Shown: positions 32,515 through 40,521 of the stretch, one piece after another
Layout: the number at the start of each line of letters is the position of its first letter
How positions within the stretch are numbered: position 1 is the first letter of the stretch
Source of the DNA: Phycisphaerales bacterium
GTDB lineage: Bacteria > Planctomycetota > Phycisphaerae > Phycisphaerales > SM1A02
Direction of reading: 5' to 3'
Assembly: GCA_029260575.1 (NCBI GenBank)
Contig: JAJDDB010000013.1
Coordinates: 1 to 42,587 of the forward strand
DNA length: 42,587 bases
Translations under genes and position numbers: made by a program
The notes under the pieces: model-generated
The model's input: only the letters and a program-made list of their open reading frames with translations
What the model was told of the DNA's origin: nothing
Databases searched by the model: none

Positions 32515-32880
32515 ATGAGACATGAGCCCACCAAGCGGATCGCAGTTGGATTTCGCTGCCCGATCTGCAACGACGCCCGGCCCGAGGTAGTCGAGATGCT
32601 GCCGCTGAAGGGTGCCTGCGCCTTGAAGTGTGTCGCCCCCTCCTGCGGCTGGGACTGGGTTGAGTCCTCCGACAAGTGCCTCGGCTGCGGCAGGTACGAC
32701 ACCTTCCGCCTCGTGGACCTGAGTGTGGAGAACTCGGTTACCGCCGCCGACATCGACCCGAACGACTTCGAGGTTGACGAGCACGGGTTCTACAAGGACC
32801 CGGATGCCTCGCCCGAGGACCTGGCCCCCGCCGAGCCGGTCGCCGGCCTCAAGTGCGACGGCTGCGGAGCGTACGCATGA
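32515..32880 (+). CDS. Multi-zinc-ribbon hypothetical protein
   Basis: 121 aa from ATG 32515, behind GGAGGG. Cysteine pairs FRCPICND, KCVAPSCGWDW, KCLGCGRYDTF and the C-terminal LKCDGCGAYA suggest two or three zinc ribbons separated by an acidic linker (DIDPNDFEVDEHGFYKDPDA). It overlaps the next gene by ATGA. Possibly a DNA- or RNA-binding regulator; no named family. Confidence 0.7.
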   Translation: MRHEPTKRIAVGFRCPICNDARPEVVEMLPLKGACALKCVAPSCGWDWVESSDKCLGCGRYDTFRLVDLSVENSVTAADIDPNDFEVDEHGFYKDPDASPEDLAPAEPVAGLKCDGCGAYA

Positions 32881-33302
32881 GACTGCTGGACATGGCGGCC
32901 CGGCTGGAGTGGACCGGCTGGAACCCCCGCCCCAAGCGCCAGCACTACTGCGTGGACTTCGACTCGGCGGCGGCATCATCCAGCGCCTTATTCGAGGAGT
33001 GGGACACCAACCGTGTCCCTGTCCCCGCTGACGATCCGACCGCCAACGCAGTCTCCAGCGAGATCCCCGGCCGCCCCGGACAACACCGCCCGGTGCTTGA
33101 CCTCGACTTCCCCTGCCAGTTGGTGCCGAGCTCGACGCCCGGACACTTCCACCTCTACATGAACGGGCCGTCAGTGCCTTGGGTCACGTACCGCAAGCTG
33201 CTGGTCGCCCTAGCCGACTGCTACCTGATCGAGTCGGGCTACCTCGCCGCCTCGATTGAGCGTGAGGCCACGTTCGTACGCCTGCCTGGGGTGGCTAAAT
33301 GA
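32877..33302 (+). CDS. Conserved actinophage protein of unknown function
   Basis: 141 aa from ATG 32877. The central part, VLDLDFPCQLVPSSTPGHFH, then YRKLLVALADCYLIESGYLA and a C-terminal TFVRLPG, is a pattern I remember from many actinobacteriophage genomes with no assigned function. It sits in a string of overlapping genes (ATGA at both ends). Confidence 0.75.
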   Translation: MRLLDMAARLEWTGWNPRPKRQHYCVDFDSAAASSSALFEEWDTNRVPVPADDPTANAVSSEIPGRPGQHRPVLDLDFPCQLVPSSTPGHFHLYMNGPSVPWVTYRKLLVALADCYLIESGYLAASIEREATFVRLPGVAK

Positions 33303-33417
33303 GCCTGCGGCGCAGGCCCTACCTGCTGTGCATCGCTAACCAGTACCGGGGACACACCATGATCTGGGAAGCGTGCGAACCCTGGATGTGGTCGTTCTAC
33401 CGAGTAGGAGGCCCGGC

Positions 33418-33421
<4 letters not shown>
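33299..33421 (+). CDS. Small hypothetical protein
   Basis: 40 aa from ATG 33299, overlapping both neighbours by four bases. It begins MSLRRRPYLLCIANQYRGHT and is rich in Trp and Tyr (MIWEACEPWMWSFYRV). No family. The tight overlaps suggest it is translated. Confidence 0.55.
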
Positions 33422-33905
<484 letters not shown>

Positions 33906-33909
<4 letters not shown>

Positions 33910-34307
33910 CCCTCTGCGGAGCCTGCCTGCCGGGGACATCGGCGCACAAGCCGCTGGTCTACGTCGCCGGCCCCTACCAGCATCCCGACCCCGTTACCAA
34001 CACGCAAGCCGCCATCGCCGCCGCCAACCTGCTGCATGACGGCGGGCTCGTGACCCCGGTGGTCCCGCACCTCTCCCTGCTCTGGCACATGCACACGCCC
34101 CGGCCGGTGGAGTTTTGGTACGCCTACGACCTTGAAGTCCTGGCGCACTGTCACGCCCTGCTCCGCATCCCTGGAGTCAGCCTCGGCGCCGACCTCGAAG
34201 TCGAGTTCGCCGTCAAGCACGGCATCCGGGTGTTCGACAGCGTGGCGGACGTGAACCGGCACTACTTCAGCCTGACAAGGAGGACCCCATCACCAGTCCA
34301 AAGCTAG
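33906..34307 (+). CDS. Nucleoside 2-deoxyribosyltransferase-like protein (DUF1937/DUF4406 type)
   Basis: 133 aa from GTG 33906 (GTGA overlap). The fold signature is VYVAGPYQHPDPVTNTQAAI at the start of a Rossmann-like domain, then VTPVVPHLSLLWHMHTPRPV, YDLEVLAHCHALLRIPGVSL and GADLEVEFAVKHGIRVF. This is the pattern of phage DUF1937/DUF4406 proteins related to nucleoside 2-deoxyribosyltransferases. It may salvage or modify nucleotides. Next to DUF3310 it forms a nucleotide-metabolism pair. Confidence 0.75.
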
Positions 34308-35137
34308 CCACCACCACCGACACCGGCCGCTATTACTGGCGGGAGGGTGAGAAGTACGTGTCCGTCACCACCGTCCTCAAGAACATGCCGGGCAAGGGTC
34401 CGATCCTGATGGCCTGGGCCTCCAAGCTCGTGGCGCAGGCGGGCGCCGACGCCGTGAAGTCTGGGAGCAAGACCTACGCCAACATGTCCTACGACGACCT
34501 CGTGGCCGAGTTCAAGGGCGCCCCGAACAAGCTGCGTGACGCCGCCGGCGACAAGGGAACCAACGTCCACAACGCACTGGAGCGCCTGGTGGACGGCGAA
34601 GCGGCGGAAAAAATCCTGGCCGACCTGACCGAGGTAGAGCAGCCCTACTTCCGGGCCGCCATGCAGTTCTTCGCAGACCACGACCCCGAGTTCGTGTACC
34701 AGGAGGCGTCCGTATTCTCCGACGCCTACAAGTACGCAGGCACCACGGACGGCATCGTGAAAATGCCCCGCTTCGTGGCCGCCCTGAACAAGATCCGGGC
34801 AAAGGAAGCGCCGCACCTCCCGCCCCTGCCGCTGGACTCGCTGTCCGTCCTGGACTGGAAGACCAGCAAAGGCGTTTACAAGGAGGTCGGCTGCCAGATG
34901 GCCGCATACGCACGAGCCGATGTCATGGAGCTCGACAGCGGCCCGATCCCCATGCCGGATGTCGTCGCCGGCGCCGTTGTCCACCTCATGGCGGACGGCA
35001 CCTACGCCCTGCACTGGGCGGACATCAGCGACCGTGTGTTCGCTTACTTCCTCGCCGCAATGGACCTTGGCGGCTGGGAGCAGGAGACAGGCGTGCTGTC
35101 CAAGTTCGGGCAAAAGACAGGCCGTATCGGCCGCTAG
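34289..35137 (+). CDS. RecB/Cas4-like PD-(D/E)XK exonuclease, probable ATC start
   Basis: 282 aa if started at ATC 34289, which is preceded by AAGGAGG at 34277-34283 with five bases between; 259 aa if started at the first standard codon, GTG 34358, which has no ribosome-binding site. The extra residues, TDTGRYYWREGEKYVSVTTV, belong to the conserved start of this family as I know it. Catalytic features in ATC numbering: GTNVHNAL, YQEASVF (E139), AGTTDGIVKM (D154), SVLDWKTSKG (D189, K191), and QMAAYA (Q203). It probably degrades DNA 5'-3' for recombination or replication. Confidence 0.82.
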   Translation: MTSPKLATTTDTGRYYWREGEKYVSVTTVLKNMPGKGPILMAWASKLVAQAGADAVKSGSKTYANMSYDDLVAEFKGAPNKLRDAAGDKGTNVHNALERLVDGEAAEKILADLTEVEQPYFRAAMQFFADHDPEFVYQEASVFSDAYKYAGTTDGIVKMPRFVAALNKIRAKEAPHLPPLPLDSLSVLDWKTSKGVYKEVGCQMAAYARADVMELDSGPIPMPDVVAGAVVHLMADGTYALHWADISDRVFAYFLAAMDLGGWEQETGVLSKFGQKTGRIGR

Positions 35138-35147
35138 GGAGGACGCA

Positions 35148-35342
35148 TTGGAGGTAAAGCACCACACCGCCGACGAAATCAACGACCGCTACAAACACAT
35201 CCAGGCGCTCAAGAAGGTGGCCTCGCTCGCCCGCCCCGAGTACCGGGCAGCCTGCCGCACGATCCAGGACCCCGAACTGCTGGCCGAGGTTAAGGCCATG
35301 CGGGCGGAGTTCCGGGCGTGGCTGCTGGAGGACGGCGAATGA
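35148..35342 (+). CDS. Small helical hypothetical protein
   Basis: 64 aa from TTG 35148, with GGGAGG five bases upstream. The sequence is helical and charged (HTADEINDRYKHIQALKKVA, LLAEVKAMRAEFRAWLLEDG). It overlaps the next gene by ATGA. No family known. Adjacent to the exonuclease, so perhaps a recombination accessory. Confidence 0.65.
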   Translation: MEVKHHTADEINDRYKHIQALKKVASLARPEYRAACRTIQDPELLAEVKAMRAEFRAWLLEDGE

Positions 35343-35521
35343 ACTTAACCGTGTTCCTAGCTTCCGGCGCCACCCTCAAGTTCTGCACCGTGGACATCAT
35401 CACGGACACCACGCAGATCCTGCAATTCGACTACGTGTCGGAGGGCAGCGGCCTCACCAAGCGGGCCACTTTCTACGGGCAGCACTTGGCGGGCATCGCT
35501 AGAGAGGTCGTGCCCGAATGA
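35339..35521 (+). CDS. Small beta-type hypothetical protein
   Basis: 60 aa from ATG 35339. It looks like a small beta sheet (MNLTVFLASGATLKFCTVDI, TQILQFDYVSEGSG) and overlaps both neighbours by four bases. No family recognised. Confidence 0.6.
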   Translation: MNLTVFLASGATLKFCTVDIITDTTQILQFDYVSEGSGLTKRATFYGQHLAGIAREVVPE

Positions 35522-36231
35522 GCCTGACGGCAGAGGAAATCTGCGAGCAGTACGCCGTCGCCCCTCAGACCCTGCTCCGCTGGGCCAAGACGGTCGAGCG
35601 GGGGGTCACCTCGCTGGCCGACATAGAGGGCGACGTGGCCACGAGGGTCGAGGCCCTGGCCCTGCACAAGTCGGGCCTGGGCGACAAAGCGGCGGCACGA
35701 AAAACCGCAGCGGCCGTGAACAAGGCAGCCAAGGAAGCAACCAAGTCAGCAGCAGCGAAGCCAGCAGCAAAGCCAGTGGCAGCAGCCACCAAGTCAACGC
35801 CTACGGGCAAAGGAGACAACACAATGGCACGCAGAGGACGCAGCGAGGTCGGCGGTTCCGACATGTACGACTTCAAGAAGGACGGGCGCATCCTGTTCGG
35901 GGAGTACCTGGGCGAGCGTGAGATCGGCACCCGCTGGAAGACCGACGCCAACCCCGAGGGCCTGAAGCCCGTACACAAGGTCAAGACCCCCGAGGGCAAG
36001 ACCATCGAGTTCTGGGGAACCGGCATCCTGTCCAACCGCCTGGGCTCGATCTCCGAGGGCGACCTCATCGAGATCCAGTTCTGCGGACGCAAGATCAACG
36101 TGGGCGGCGGCCAGGCATGGCTGTACCGAGTCTTCGACCTTGAGGGCGAGTACCCCGCAGCCGCTGAGATGGCCGAGGCACTGACCGAGGCCGGCGCAAA
36201 GGCCCGCATCGCAGCCGACGACGCCGAGTAG
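35518..36231 (+). CDS. HTH-linker-OB-type (ssDNA-binding-like) protein
   Basis: 237 aa from ATG 35518. The N-terminus (LTAEEICEQYAVAPQTLLRW) is a helix-turn-helix of the kind used in small phage proteins. Residues 58-102 are a Lys/Ala/Pro linker (KAAKEATKSAAAKPAAKPVA). The C-terminal 135 residues, from an internal ATG at 35824, look like an OB-fold single-strand-binding protein: FKKDGRILFGEYLGEREIGT, KTIEFWGTGIL, GDLIEIQFCGRK and WLYRVFDLEGEY, with an acidic end. A strong internal ribosome-binding site suggests that the C-terminal part is also made alone. Confidence 0.72.
   Translation: MSLTAEEICEQYAVAPQTLLRWAKTVERGVTSLADIEGDVATRVEALALHKSGLGDKAAARKTAAAVNKAAKEATKSAAAKPAAKPVAAATKSTPTGKGDNTMARRGRSEVGGSDMYDFKKDGRILFGEYLGEREIGTRWKTDANPEGLKPVHKVKTPEGKTIEFWGTGILSNRLGSISEGDLIEIQFCGRKINVGGGQAWLYRVFDLEGEYPAAAEMAEALTEAGAKARIAADDAE
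35809..35826 (+). promoter_or_regulatory. Internal ribosome-binding site and start for the OB-type domain
   Basis: AAAGGAG (35809-35815) lies eight bases before ATG 35824, in frame inside the 35518-36231 gene. It would yield a 135-aa protein starting MARRGRSEVGGSDM, consisting of the ssDNA-binding-like domain alone. Confidence 0.65.
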
Positions 36232-36249
36232 TTACACCCCCGAGGCATA

Positions 36250-36279
36250 GGCCGGGGCCAGCAGCAACTGGCCCCGGCC
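36250..36279 (+). terminator. 12-bp GC-rich hairpin after the ssDNA-binding gene
   Basis: GGCCGGGGCCAG (36250-36261) pairs perfectly with CTGGCCCCGGCC (36268-36279) around CAGCAA. There is no T-run, so termination may be partial, or it may act as an mRNA 3' stabiliser. Confidence 0.65.
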
Positions 36280-36322
36280 GCCTCACCGTCTTACCAACTC
36301 AGGACCCCATCGGAGGACCCCA

Positions 36323-36550
36323 ATGCAGAATATCACCGACAACGATGTGAACAGCTTCGGCAGCGCCGTGTGCTTCATCCCCGCCGCCTGCCCCATCGGC
36401 GACATGGCGGGCCACCCCGACATGATCGCCGCCGCCCTGACGCAGGCATTTGAGGACGGGGCTGCGTCCGTGAACCTGGACGTGGAAGTCGCCCTGGCCT
36501 TCGAGGCTGGACAAGACGACTGCAACACGTGCTCCATGTTCGTCCACTAA
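36323..36550 (+). CDS. Hypothetical protein
   Basis: 75 aa from ATG 36323, with CGGAGGA six bases upstream. Centre: CFIPAACPIGDMAGHPDMIA; C-terminus: DDCNTCSMFVH, with a CxxC. Acidic overall. No family recognised. It sits between the hairpin at 36250 and the endonuclease VII gene. Confidence 0.6.
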   Translation: MQNITDNDVNSFGSAVCFIPAACPIGDMAGHPDMIAAALTQAFEDGAASVNLDVEVALAFEAGQDDCNTCSMFVH

Positions 36551-36553
36551 AAG

Positions 36554-36979
36554 GTGGAGCCCTGGGAGCGGCGCATCATAGAGAAGTACGGGATCACCGC
36601 TGCCGAGTACAACGCCATTCTGGAGGAACAGGGTGGCGGTTGTGCTGTTTGCGGCAAGACCCCGGCGCAGAACCGGCAGCGGCTGGCGGTTGACCACAAC
36701 CACAAGAAGGACAACTGCATCGTGCGGGGCCTGCTCTGCACCTTCGACAACTCCATCGTCGTGGCGCAGCACCTGGACAACCCGAAGCGAGCGGCCGGCC
36801 TGGCCGCCTACATTCTCAATCCACCCGGACCACGTGTCCTCGGGCCGGACCACAGGGTGCCCGCCGCCACCGCCGCCAAGCCCCGCAACAACCGGCTGAC
36901 CGCCACGTACCAAGCCGGGCTGCTCGCTCGGGACAACAAGCCAGCGGCATCAAGGCCCGGACGCAGGGAGATCAGATGA
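36554..36979 (+). CDS. Second endonuclease VII-type nuclease, with incomplete zinc site
   Basis: 141 aa from GTG 36554, three bases after the upstream stop. Residues 8-75 match recombination endonuclease VII: EKYGITAAEYNAILEEQGGG, CAVCGK, LAVDHNHKKDNCIVRGLLC. The second zinc pair, usually CxxCN, is CTFDN, so one cysteine is missing. C35 of the NCIVRG string or an altered site might replace it. A basic, Ala/Arg-rich tail of 60 residues follows. It overlaps the endolysin gene by ATGA. It may be a decaying or altered homing-type enzyme. Confidence 0.78.
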   Translation: MEPWERRIIEKYGITAAEYNAILEEQGGGCAVCGKTPAQNRQRLAVDHNHKKDNCIVRGLLCTFDNSIVVAQHLDNPKRAAGLAAYILNPPGPRVLGPDHRVPAATAAKPRNNRLTATYQAGLLARDNKPAASRPGRREIR

Positions 36980-38124
36980 TCCACAGCTACGACATGCTCG
37001 TGACCCTGGCGGCAGCCGCCGGGGTCCGGGCGGACCAGTTAGACACGTGCGCAGCCATCGGGCTGGCCGAGTCCGCCGGCAACGATCACGCCTTCAATGG
37101 GGTGGCGCCGGACGCCAGCTACGGCCTGTGGCAGATCAACATGCACGGGAAACTCGGCCCCGCCCGCAAGACGCAGTACCGCCTCGACCACAACGACGAC
37201 CTGTACCTGCCTGACGTGAACGCCCGTGTCATGGCGGACATCTCCAGAGGTGGCACCGACTGGCAGCCCTGGGGCGCCTACAAGAACGGCGCCTACCTCA
37301 AGTTCCTTCGGAAGGACGTACCCATGACAGTAATCCAGCCACGCAGCGCCTGGCAGGCAGCACCTCGCAGGATCAATCCGGGCACCATCTCGGGGGCAGT
37401 CCTCAAACTGTTCCTGCACCACACAGTCACCCCGGTCACCGGCGACGAGGGCAAGGACCTCCGCCTCGTGCAGACCGTCGCCTTCGGGCGCAGGTTCTCC
37501 GACATCAGCTACTCGTTCCTCGTTTTCCCCAACGGAAACGTGTACGAGGGCAGGGGCTGGCGAGTCGTCGGAGCTCACACCGAGGGCCACAACTCGTCCA
37601 GCTACGGCATCAGCCTCGTGGGCAACTACGAAACGCAGCCGATGACCGACGCACAGGTCGCCGCCGTCCAGGCCGTCATAGCGGAGGGCAAGCGGCTGGG
37701 GCACATCGACAGCCGGGCAACCCTGCGGGGCCACCGGGACATGAAGGCCACCGCTTGCCCTGGCAGGCACGCCTACGCACGGCTGGCGGAGATCAGGTCA
37801 GCCCCCGCAACGCCAACCACGAATGAGGAGGACGACCCGATGATGAACCTGATAGCGCACAACACCGGCCTTTACGCCCAGCACGGCGTATTTGCCGTCC
37901 ACTTGAACCGCCCGAGCGAGGTCACCGGATTGCAGGCCAAGGGGCTGCTCAAGCCCGGCAAAGCCACGGACGTAAACGACTTCGAGCTCGGGGAGTTCAT
38001 CCTCCTGGAGAACGACCTGGGCTCTTTGCTCAACTCCATCCTGGAGGCAGTCAGGAGCTCCAAGGTTGCTCCCGCCCAGACCGTGGTGCACAAGCTGGAG
38101 ATCAACGCCAAGGTGGTGCAGTAA
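36976..38124 (+). CDS. Two-domain endolysin (transglycosylase-like plus amidase)
   Basis: 382 aa from ATG 36976. Residues 20-115 form a lysozyme-like domain (CAAIGLAESAGND with likely catalytic Glu32, SYGLWQINMHG). Residues 118-275 are an N-acetylmuramoyl-L-alanine amidase (Amidase_2/PGRP): LKLFLHHTVTP (H148/H149), YSFLVFPNGNVYEGRGW, VGAHTEGHNSSSYGISLVGN, RGHRDMKATACPGR (H253, C261). The last 90 residues (MMNLIAHNTGLYAQHGVFAV onward) are unassigned, perhaps wall binding. It cuts glycan strands and stem peptides at lysis. Holin candidate: 28602-28880. Confidence 0.9.
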   Translation: MIHSYDMLVTLAAAAGVRADQLDTCAAIGLAESAGNDHAFNGVAPDASYGLWQINMHGKLGPARKTQYRLDHNDDLYLPDVNARVMADISRGGTDWQPWGAYKNGAYLKFLRKDVPMTVIQPRSAWQAAPRRINPGTISGAVLKLFLHHTVTPVTGDEGKDLRLVQTVAFGRRFSDISYSFLVFPNGNVYEGRGWRVVGAHTEGHNSSSYGISLVGNYETQPMTDAQVAAVQAVIAEGKRLGHIDSRATLRGHRDMKATACPGRHAYARLAEIRSAPATPTTNEEDDPMMNLIAHNTGLYAQHGVFAVHLNRPSEVTGLQAKGLLKPGKATDVNDFELGEFILLENDLGSLLNSILEAVRSSKVAPAQTVVHKLEINAKVVQ

Positions 38125-38125
38125 G

Positions 38126-38947
38126 TTGGCGGCCCGGCGCCAGGTCACCGGCAGCAGCGGCAAGAGCAGCAAGATCATCAAGAAGGAAGGTCCTGTTCCC
38201 GCTCCCGACGCTGCTCCCGATGTCGCCCCCGCCGAGGTTAAGGTTGACCTTGAGGCTGAGGTCGTTACCCCCGCCCCGCCCGTGGACATGACCCCCGAGT
38301 CTGACCCCGCCACCGACCCCGGCCACCTCGACCTCCGCCACGTCATCGAAGCAGAGGTTGTGGGTACGGTAGTCGAGATCGAGATTGGCGAGCCGCTCGA
38401 CCTCGGCGGCGTGGACATGTCGGCCGAGTCCTTCGACTCGGTTCTGGCCCGCTTGTCCTCAGACCCCGCTGAGGTGCCCGCTCCCGAGTCCAGCATCCAG
38501 GAGGCCAGCCCCGAAGTTCTGGAGGCACTGGAGGCAGACCACGTGGCAATCACGGTAGCTGCACCGACCGTTGGCCCCGTAGTGGACAAGTGTCCGGTCT
38601 GCGGGTACGTCTACGGCGTGCAGATGAGCGACGAGCCGGTCGCCGGCGTGTGCTCCGACTGCGTGAAGCGTGCGGAAATCGCCGCAGCCAAGGGCCGCCA
38701 GCCTTCGGCACCACCAGCACCCGAACCACCCCGAACGCAAAGAAGCCCCGAGCCGGATAACTGGCTCGGGGCTTCTTTTATTTGTTCTGAATTAGTGTTC
38801 GCCTACGACCGCCTCCACCACTCGTCCTCCTCCATCTGTGCGGAGATGGCGAGCGTTGCGTACACCTGGGCACGTGCTAGGTGGAAGCCAGAGTTGTGGT
38901 GGTCGGGAAGCGCCGCCTCGATCTCGTCCTCGGCGGCCTGGCGGTAG
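38126..38947 (+). CDS. Acidic Pro-rich protein with zinc ribbon; frame runs through the terminator
   Basis: Start TTG 38126, with AAGGTGG nine bases upstream. The first part is basic (ARRQVTGSSGKSSKIIKKEG) and is followed by a long acidic Pro/Ala/Val region, then a zinc ribbon (CPVCGYVYGV...VCSDC) and a Pro-rich tail. No stop occurs in this frame before or inside the intrinsic terminator at 38739-38780; it stays open to 38947, antisense to the 38803-38964 gene. Either the mRNA is a nonstop message or a one-base change removed the normal stop: the next frame meets TAA at 38758. The true protein is probably about 210 aa. Confidence 0.6.
   Translation: MAARRQVTGSSGKSSKIIKKEGPVPAPDAAPDVAPAEVKVDLEAEVVTPAPPVDMTPESDPATDPGHLDLRHVIEAEVVGTVVEIEIGEPLDLGGVDMSAESFDSVLARLSSDPAEVPAPESSIQEASPEVLEALEADHVAITVAAPTVGPVVDKCPVCGYVYGVQMSDEPVAGVCSDCVKRAEIAAAKGRQPSAPPAPEPPRTQRSPEPDNWLGASFICSELVFAYDRLHHSSSSICAEMASVAYTWARARWKPELWWSGSAASISSSAAWR
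38739..38780. terminator. Bidirectional terminator between convergent units
   Basis: A 16-bp perfect stem (38739-38754 with 38763-38778) has an eight-base loop, T-run TTTT on the plus side, and A-run AAAG on the left giving U's on the minus side. It ends the rightward replication/lysis unit and the leftward unit that comes through the circle join. Confidence 0.9.
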
Positions 38948-38964
38948 GATGCGGAGTTCGCCAT
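38803..38964 (-). CDS. Last gene of the leftward unit
   Basis: 53 aa from ATG 38964, sharing one base with the upstream stop (TGATG). The sequence is helical and acidic (ASYRQAAEDEIEAALPDHHN, TLAISAQMEEDEWWRRS). Small phage proteins ending in EDEWWRR-like strings exist, but I cannot name a family. It is antisense to the read-through end of the 38126 frame. Confidence 0.65.
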   Translation of the reverse strand: MANSASYRQAAEDEIEAALPDHHNSGFHLARAQVYATLAISAQMEEDEWWRRS

Positions 38965-39383
38965 CAGATCGCCTCCTCGCCGTACCAGTAGTCCCGGTCG
39001 GCCACAAAGTCCCGCTCTGCCTGTGTCACGTCCTCGGTACGCTCCTGCCGGTCCACCTGGCGGCCCCGCTGGCGTGCGAGCCAGTCCTCGCTCACCCAGT
39101 CGGGAATCTGCTCGGCCAGGTCCCGCCCCATGCGCTCGGCTACGGAGGCTAGGCCGTAGTCGAGGTTCGGGGACTTGTTGAACCTGCCCCCATAGTCCCA
39201 GCGGATCTGGGGGCCGGTTACCCGGAAGGGCGCAGCCGCAGCCGGAGCGTGGTGCTTCTTGTCGTGGTGCCTCAGCCAGACCGCCCCGAAGATCGAAGCG
39301 GCGGCAAATTCGGCCAGCCCGGTCAGCGCCTCGAACGCCAGGTGCGCCGGGTCGGTAAGTAGGTCAAGCAACTCGGTCATCAT
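38964..39383 (-). CDS. Membrane-anchored hypothetical protein
   Basis: 139 aa from ATG 39383, behind GGGAGG. The N-terminus has a moderately hydrophobic helix (LAFEALTGLAEFAAASIFGA), then a His/Lys stretch (LRHHDKKHHAP). The C-terminal half is charged (VAERMGRDLAEQIPDWVSED, DVTQAERDFVADRDYWYGEE). No family. It is part of a chain of overlapping leftward genes. Confidence 0.65.
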   Translation of the reverse strand: MMTELLDLLTDPAHLAFEALTGLAEFAAASIFGAVWLRHHDKKHHAPAAAAPFRVTGPQIRWDYGGRFNKSPNLDYGLASVAERMGRDLAEQIPDWVSEDWLARQRGRQVDRQERTEDVTQAERDFVADRDYWYGEEAI

Positions 39384-39411
39384 GTTCCCTGTCCTCCCAT
39401 GTCGGTTTGGT

Positions 39412-39588
39412 TTACGCCGCCCGCCTGCTCGGCCGGTACGCCGCCGCAATCCTCGCCTCGGCCAGGAAGTGCACCTTGCGGTGGAACAGCCGGATCGCTG
39501 CGTTATCCACCTCCCCCCGGTCCCACTTGTCGTGTTCCCGGTCGAGTTCCCAGCGGTCTTTGGTTGGCAGTGCGGTCACGGAGCTCAC
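39412..39588 (-). CDS. Small basic hypothetical protein
   Basis: 58 aa from GTG 39588 (GTGA overlap with the upstream stop). The chain MSSVTALPTKDRWELDREHD and KVHFLAEARIAAAYRPSRRA is charged and helical. No family. The overlap with the preceding gene supports translation. Confidence 0.6.
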   Translation of the reverse strand: MSSVTALPTKDRWELDREHDKWDRGEVDNAAIRLFHRKVHFLAEARIAAAYRPSRRAA

Positions 39589-39842
39589 AGCCAGGCCCCA
39601 GATGACAGGTCTCTGCCCCTGCTCTGCCGGGCCGCCAGCTTGTCGAACTCCTCCAATGCTGCCGCCGCCTTAGCTGCGTTCGGGTGCCACACGTCCTCCA
39701 CCATGCCGCAGGGGCAGCACTCGCTTTGGCAATCGTGCCGCTCGATGTCCGACACACGCGAGGCGTACTGCCGCCCCGCCGCAAAGGCCAGCGGCCAGCC
39801 GTCCTGGTAGTACTGCTCGTCCCTGGTCAGGCGCTCGCTCAC
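39585..39842 (-). CDS. Small hypothetical protein with Cys cluster
   Basis: 85 aa from GTG 39842 (GTGA overlap upstream). It contains RHDCQSECCPCGMVEDVWHP, a cluster of four cysteines and a histidine that could bind one zinc ion. The flanking regions are helical. No named family. Confidence 0.65.
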   Translation of the reverse strand: MSERLTRDEQYYQDGWPLAFAAGRQYASRVSDIERHDCQSECCPCGMVEDVWHPNAAKAAAALEEFDKLAARQSRGRDLSSGAWL

Positions 39843-40192
39843 GATGCCACCGCCAGCACCGGCGCCGGCGCCGCCTCCCGCCCAAGCTCGTCGGCCTCCA
39901 GCAGCAGCGCCTCGGCCTGCTCACGCAGTTCCTTGATCCGCTTGGTCTTGCGGGCACGAACTGCGGTCCGGTCCTCGACCGTCCCCAGTGCCTTGAGCGC
40001 AGCGTCAGGCCACCGCTGCCCGCCCAGGAAGTCCTCGGACAGCCGGATCTCCACGCCAGCCGCCTCAGCAGCGGCCAGCAGCGCCTGCTCGTGGTCCCCA
40101 GCGAACACCAGCCTGTCCCCAGCGTAAACCGCTGAGTACTCATCGCCTCGGTATGCGACTACGGTTTTCTTGTCGTTGGTCTTGTCAGCCAT
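39839..40192 (-). CDS. Hypothetical protein with coiled-coil end
   Basis: 117 aa from ATG 40192, with AGGAGG six bases upstream. The N-terminal half is a small alpha/beta unit (TVVAYRGDEYSAVYAGDRLV, EQALLAAAEAAGVEIRLSED). The C-terminal half is a charged coiled coil (KTKRIKELREQAEALLLEAD). No family recognised. Confidence 0.65.
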   Translation of the reverse strand: MADKTNDKKTVVAYRGDEYSAVYAGDRLVFAGDHEQALLAAAEAAGVEIRLSEDFLGGQRWPDAALKALGTVEDRTAVRARKTKRIKELREQAEALLLEADELGREAAPAPVLAVAS

Positions 40193-40521
40193 TACAGTCC
40201 TCCTAGTTTTTGCGTCACGGATTCGATGCGCTGCTGGTTCGCCGCCCGCTTCAGCCAGAGCCACGCCCACCTGCGGGCGCAGCACATGCACTGGGTTGCC
40301 GGGTCATCGGACATGACGGGCGTGGTGTATGAGAGGCCGCTGTAGTGGCCCCAGCACTCCCAGGGGTAGCCTTCCGACACGAACCTGCACTCAACATCTG
40401 CCAGCGTGAGCCCGCCCAACATAGGCTCGGCGTCGGCGGGGACAAGCTGCGGGCGGGGGCGCTCGATGTGCCAGCCGCCCCGCCCAAATGCCTCGCCGGG
40501 ACTTGACCGCCGCACGCTCAT
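40192..40521 (-). CDS. Hypothetical protein
   Basis: 109 aa from ATG 40521; its TAA shares a base with the next ATG. It is rich in Trp and Cys (SEGYPWECWGHYSGLSYTTP, QCMCCARRWAWLWLKRAANQ). The CxCC string may bind a metal. No family. Confidence 0.6.
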   Translation of the reverse strand: MSVRRSSPGEAFGRGGWHIERPRPQLVPADAEPMLGGLTLADVECRFVSEGYPWECWGHYSGLSYTTPVMSDDPATQCMCCARRWAWLWLKRAANQQRIESVTQKLGGL

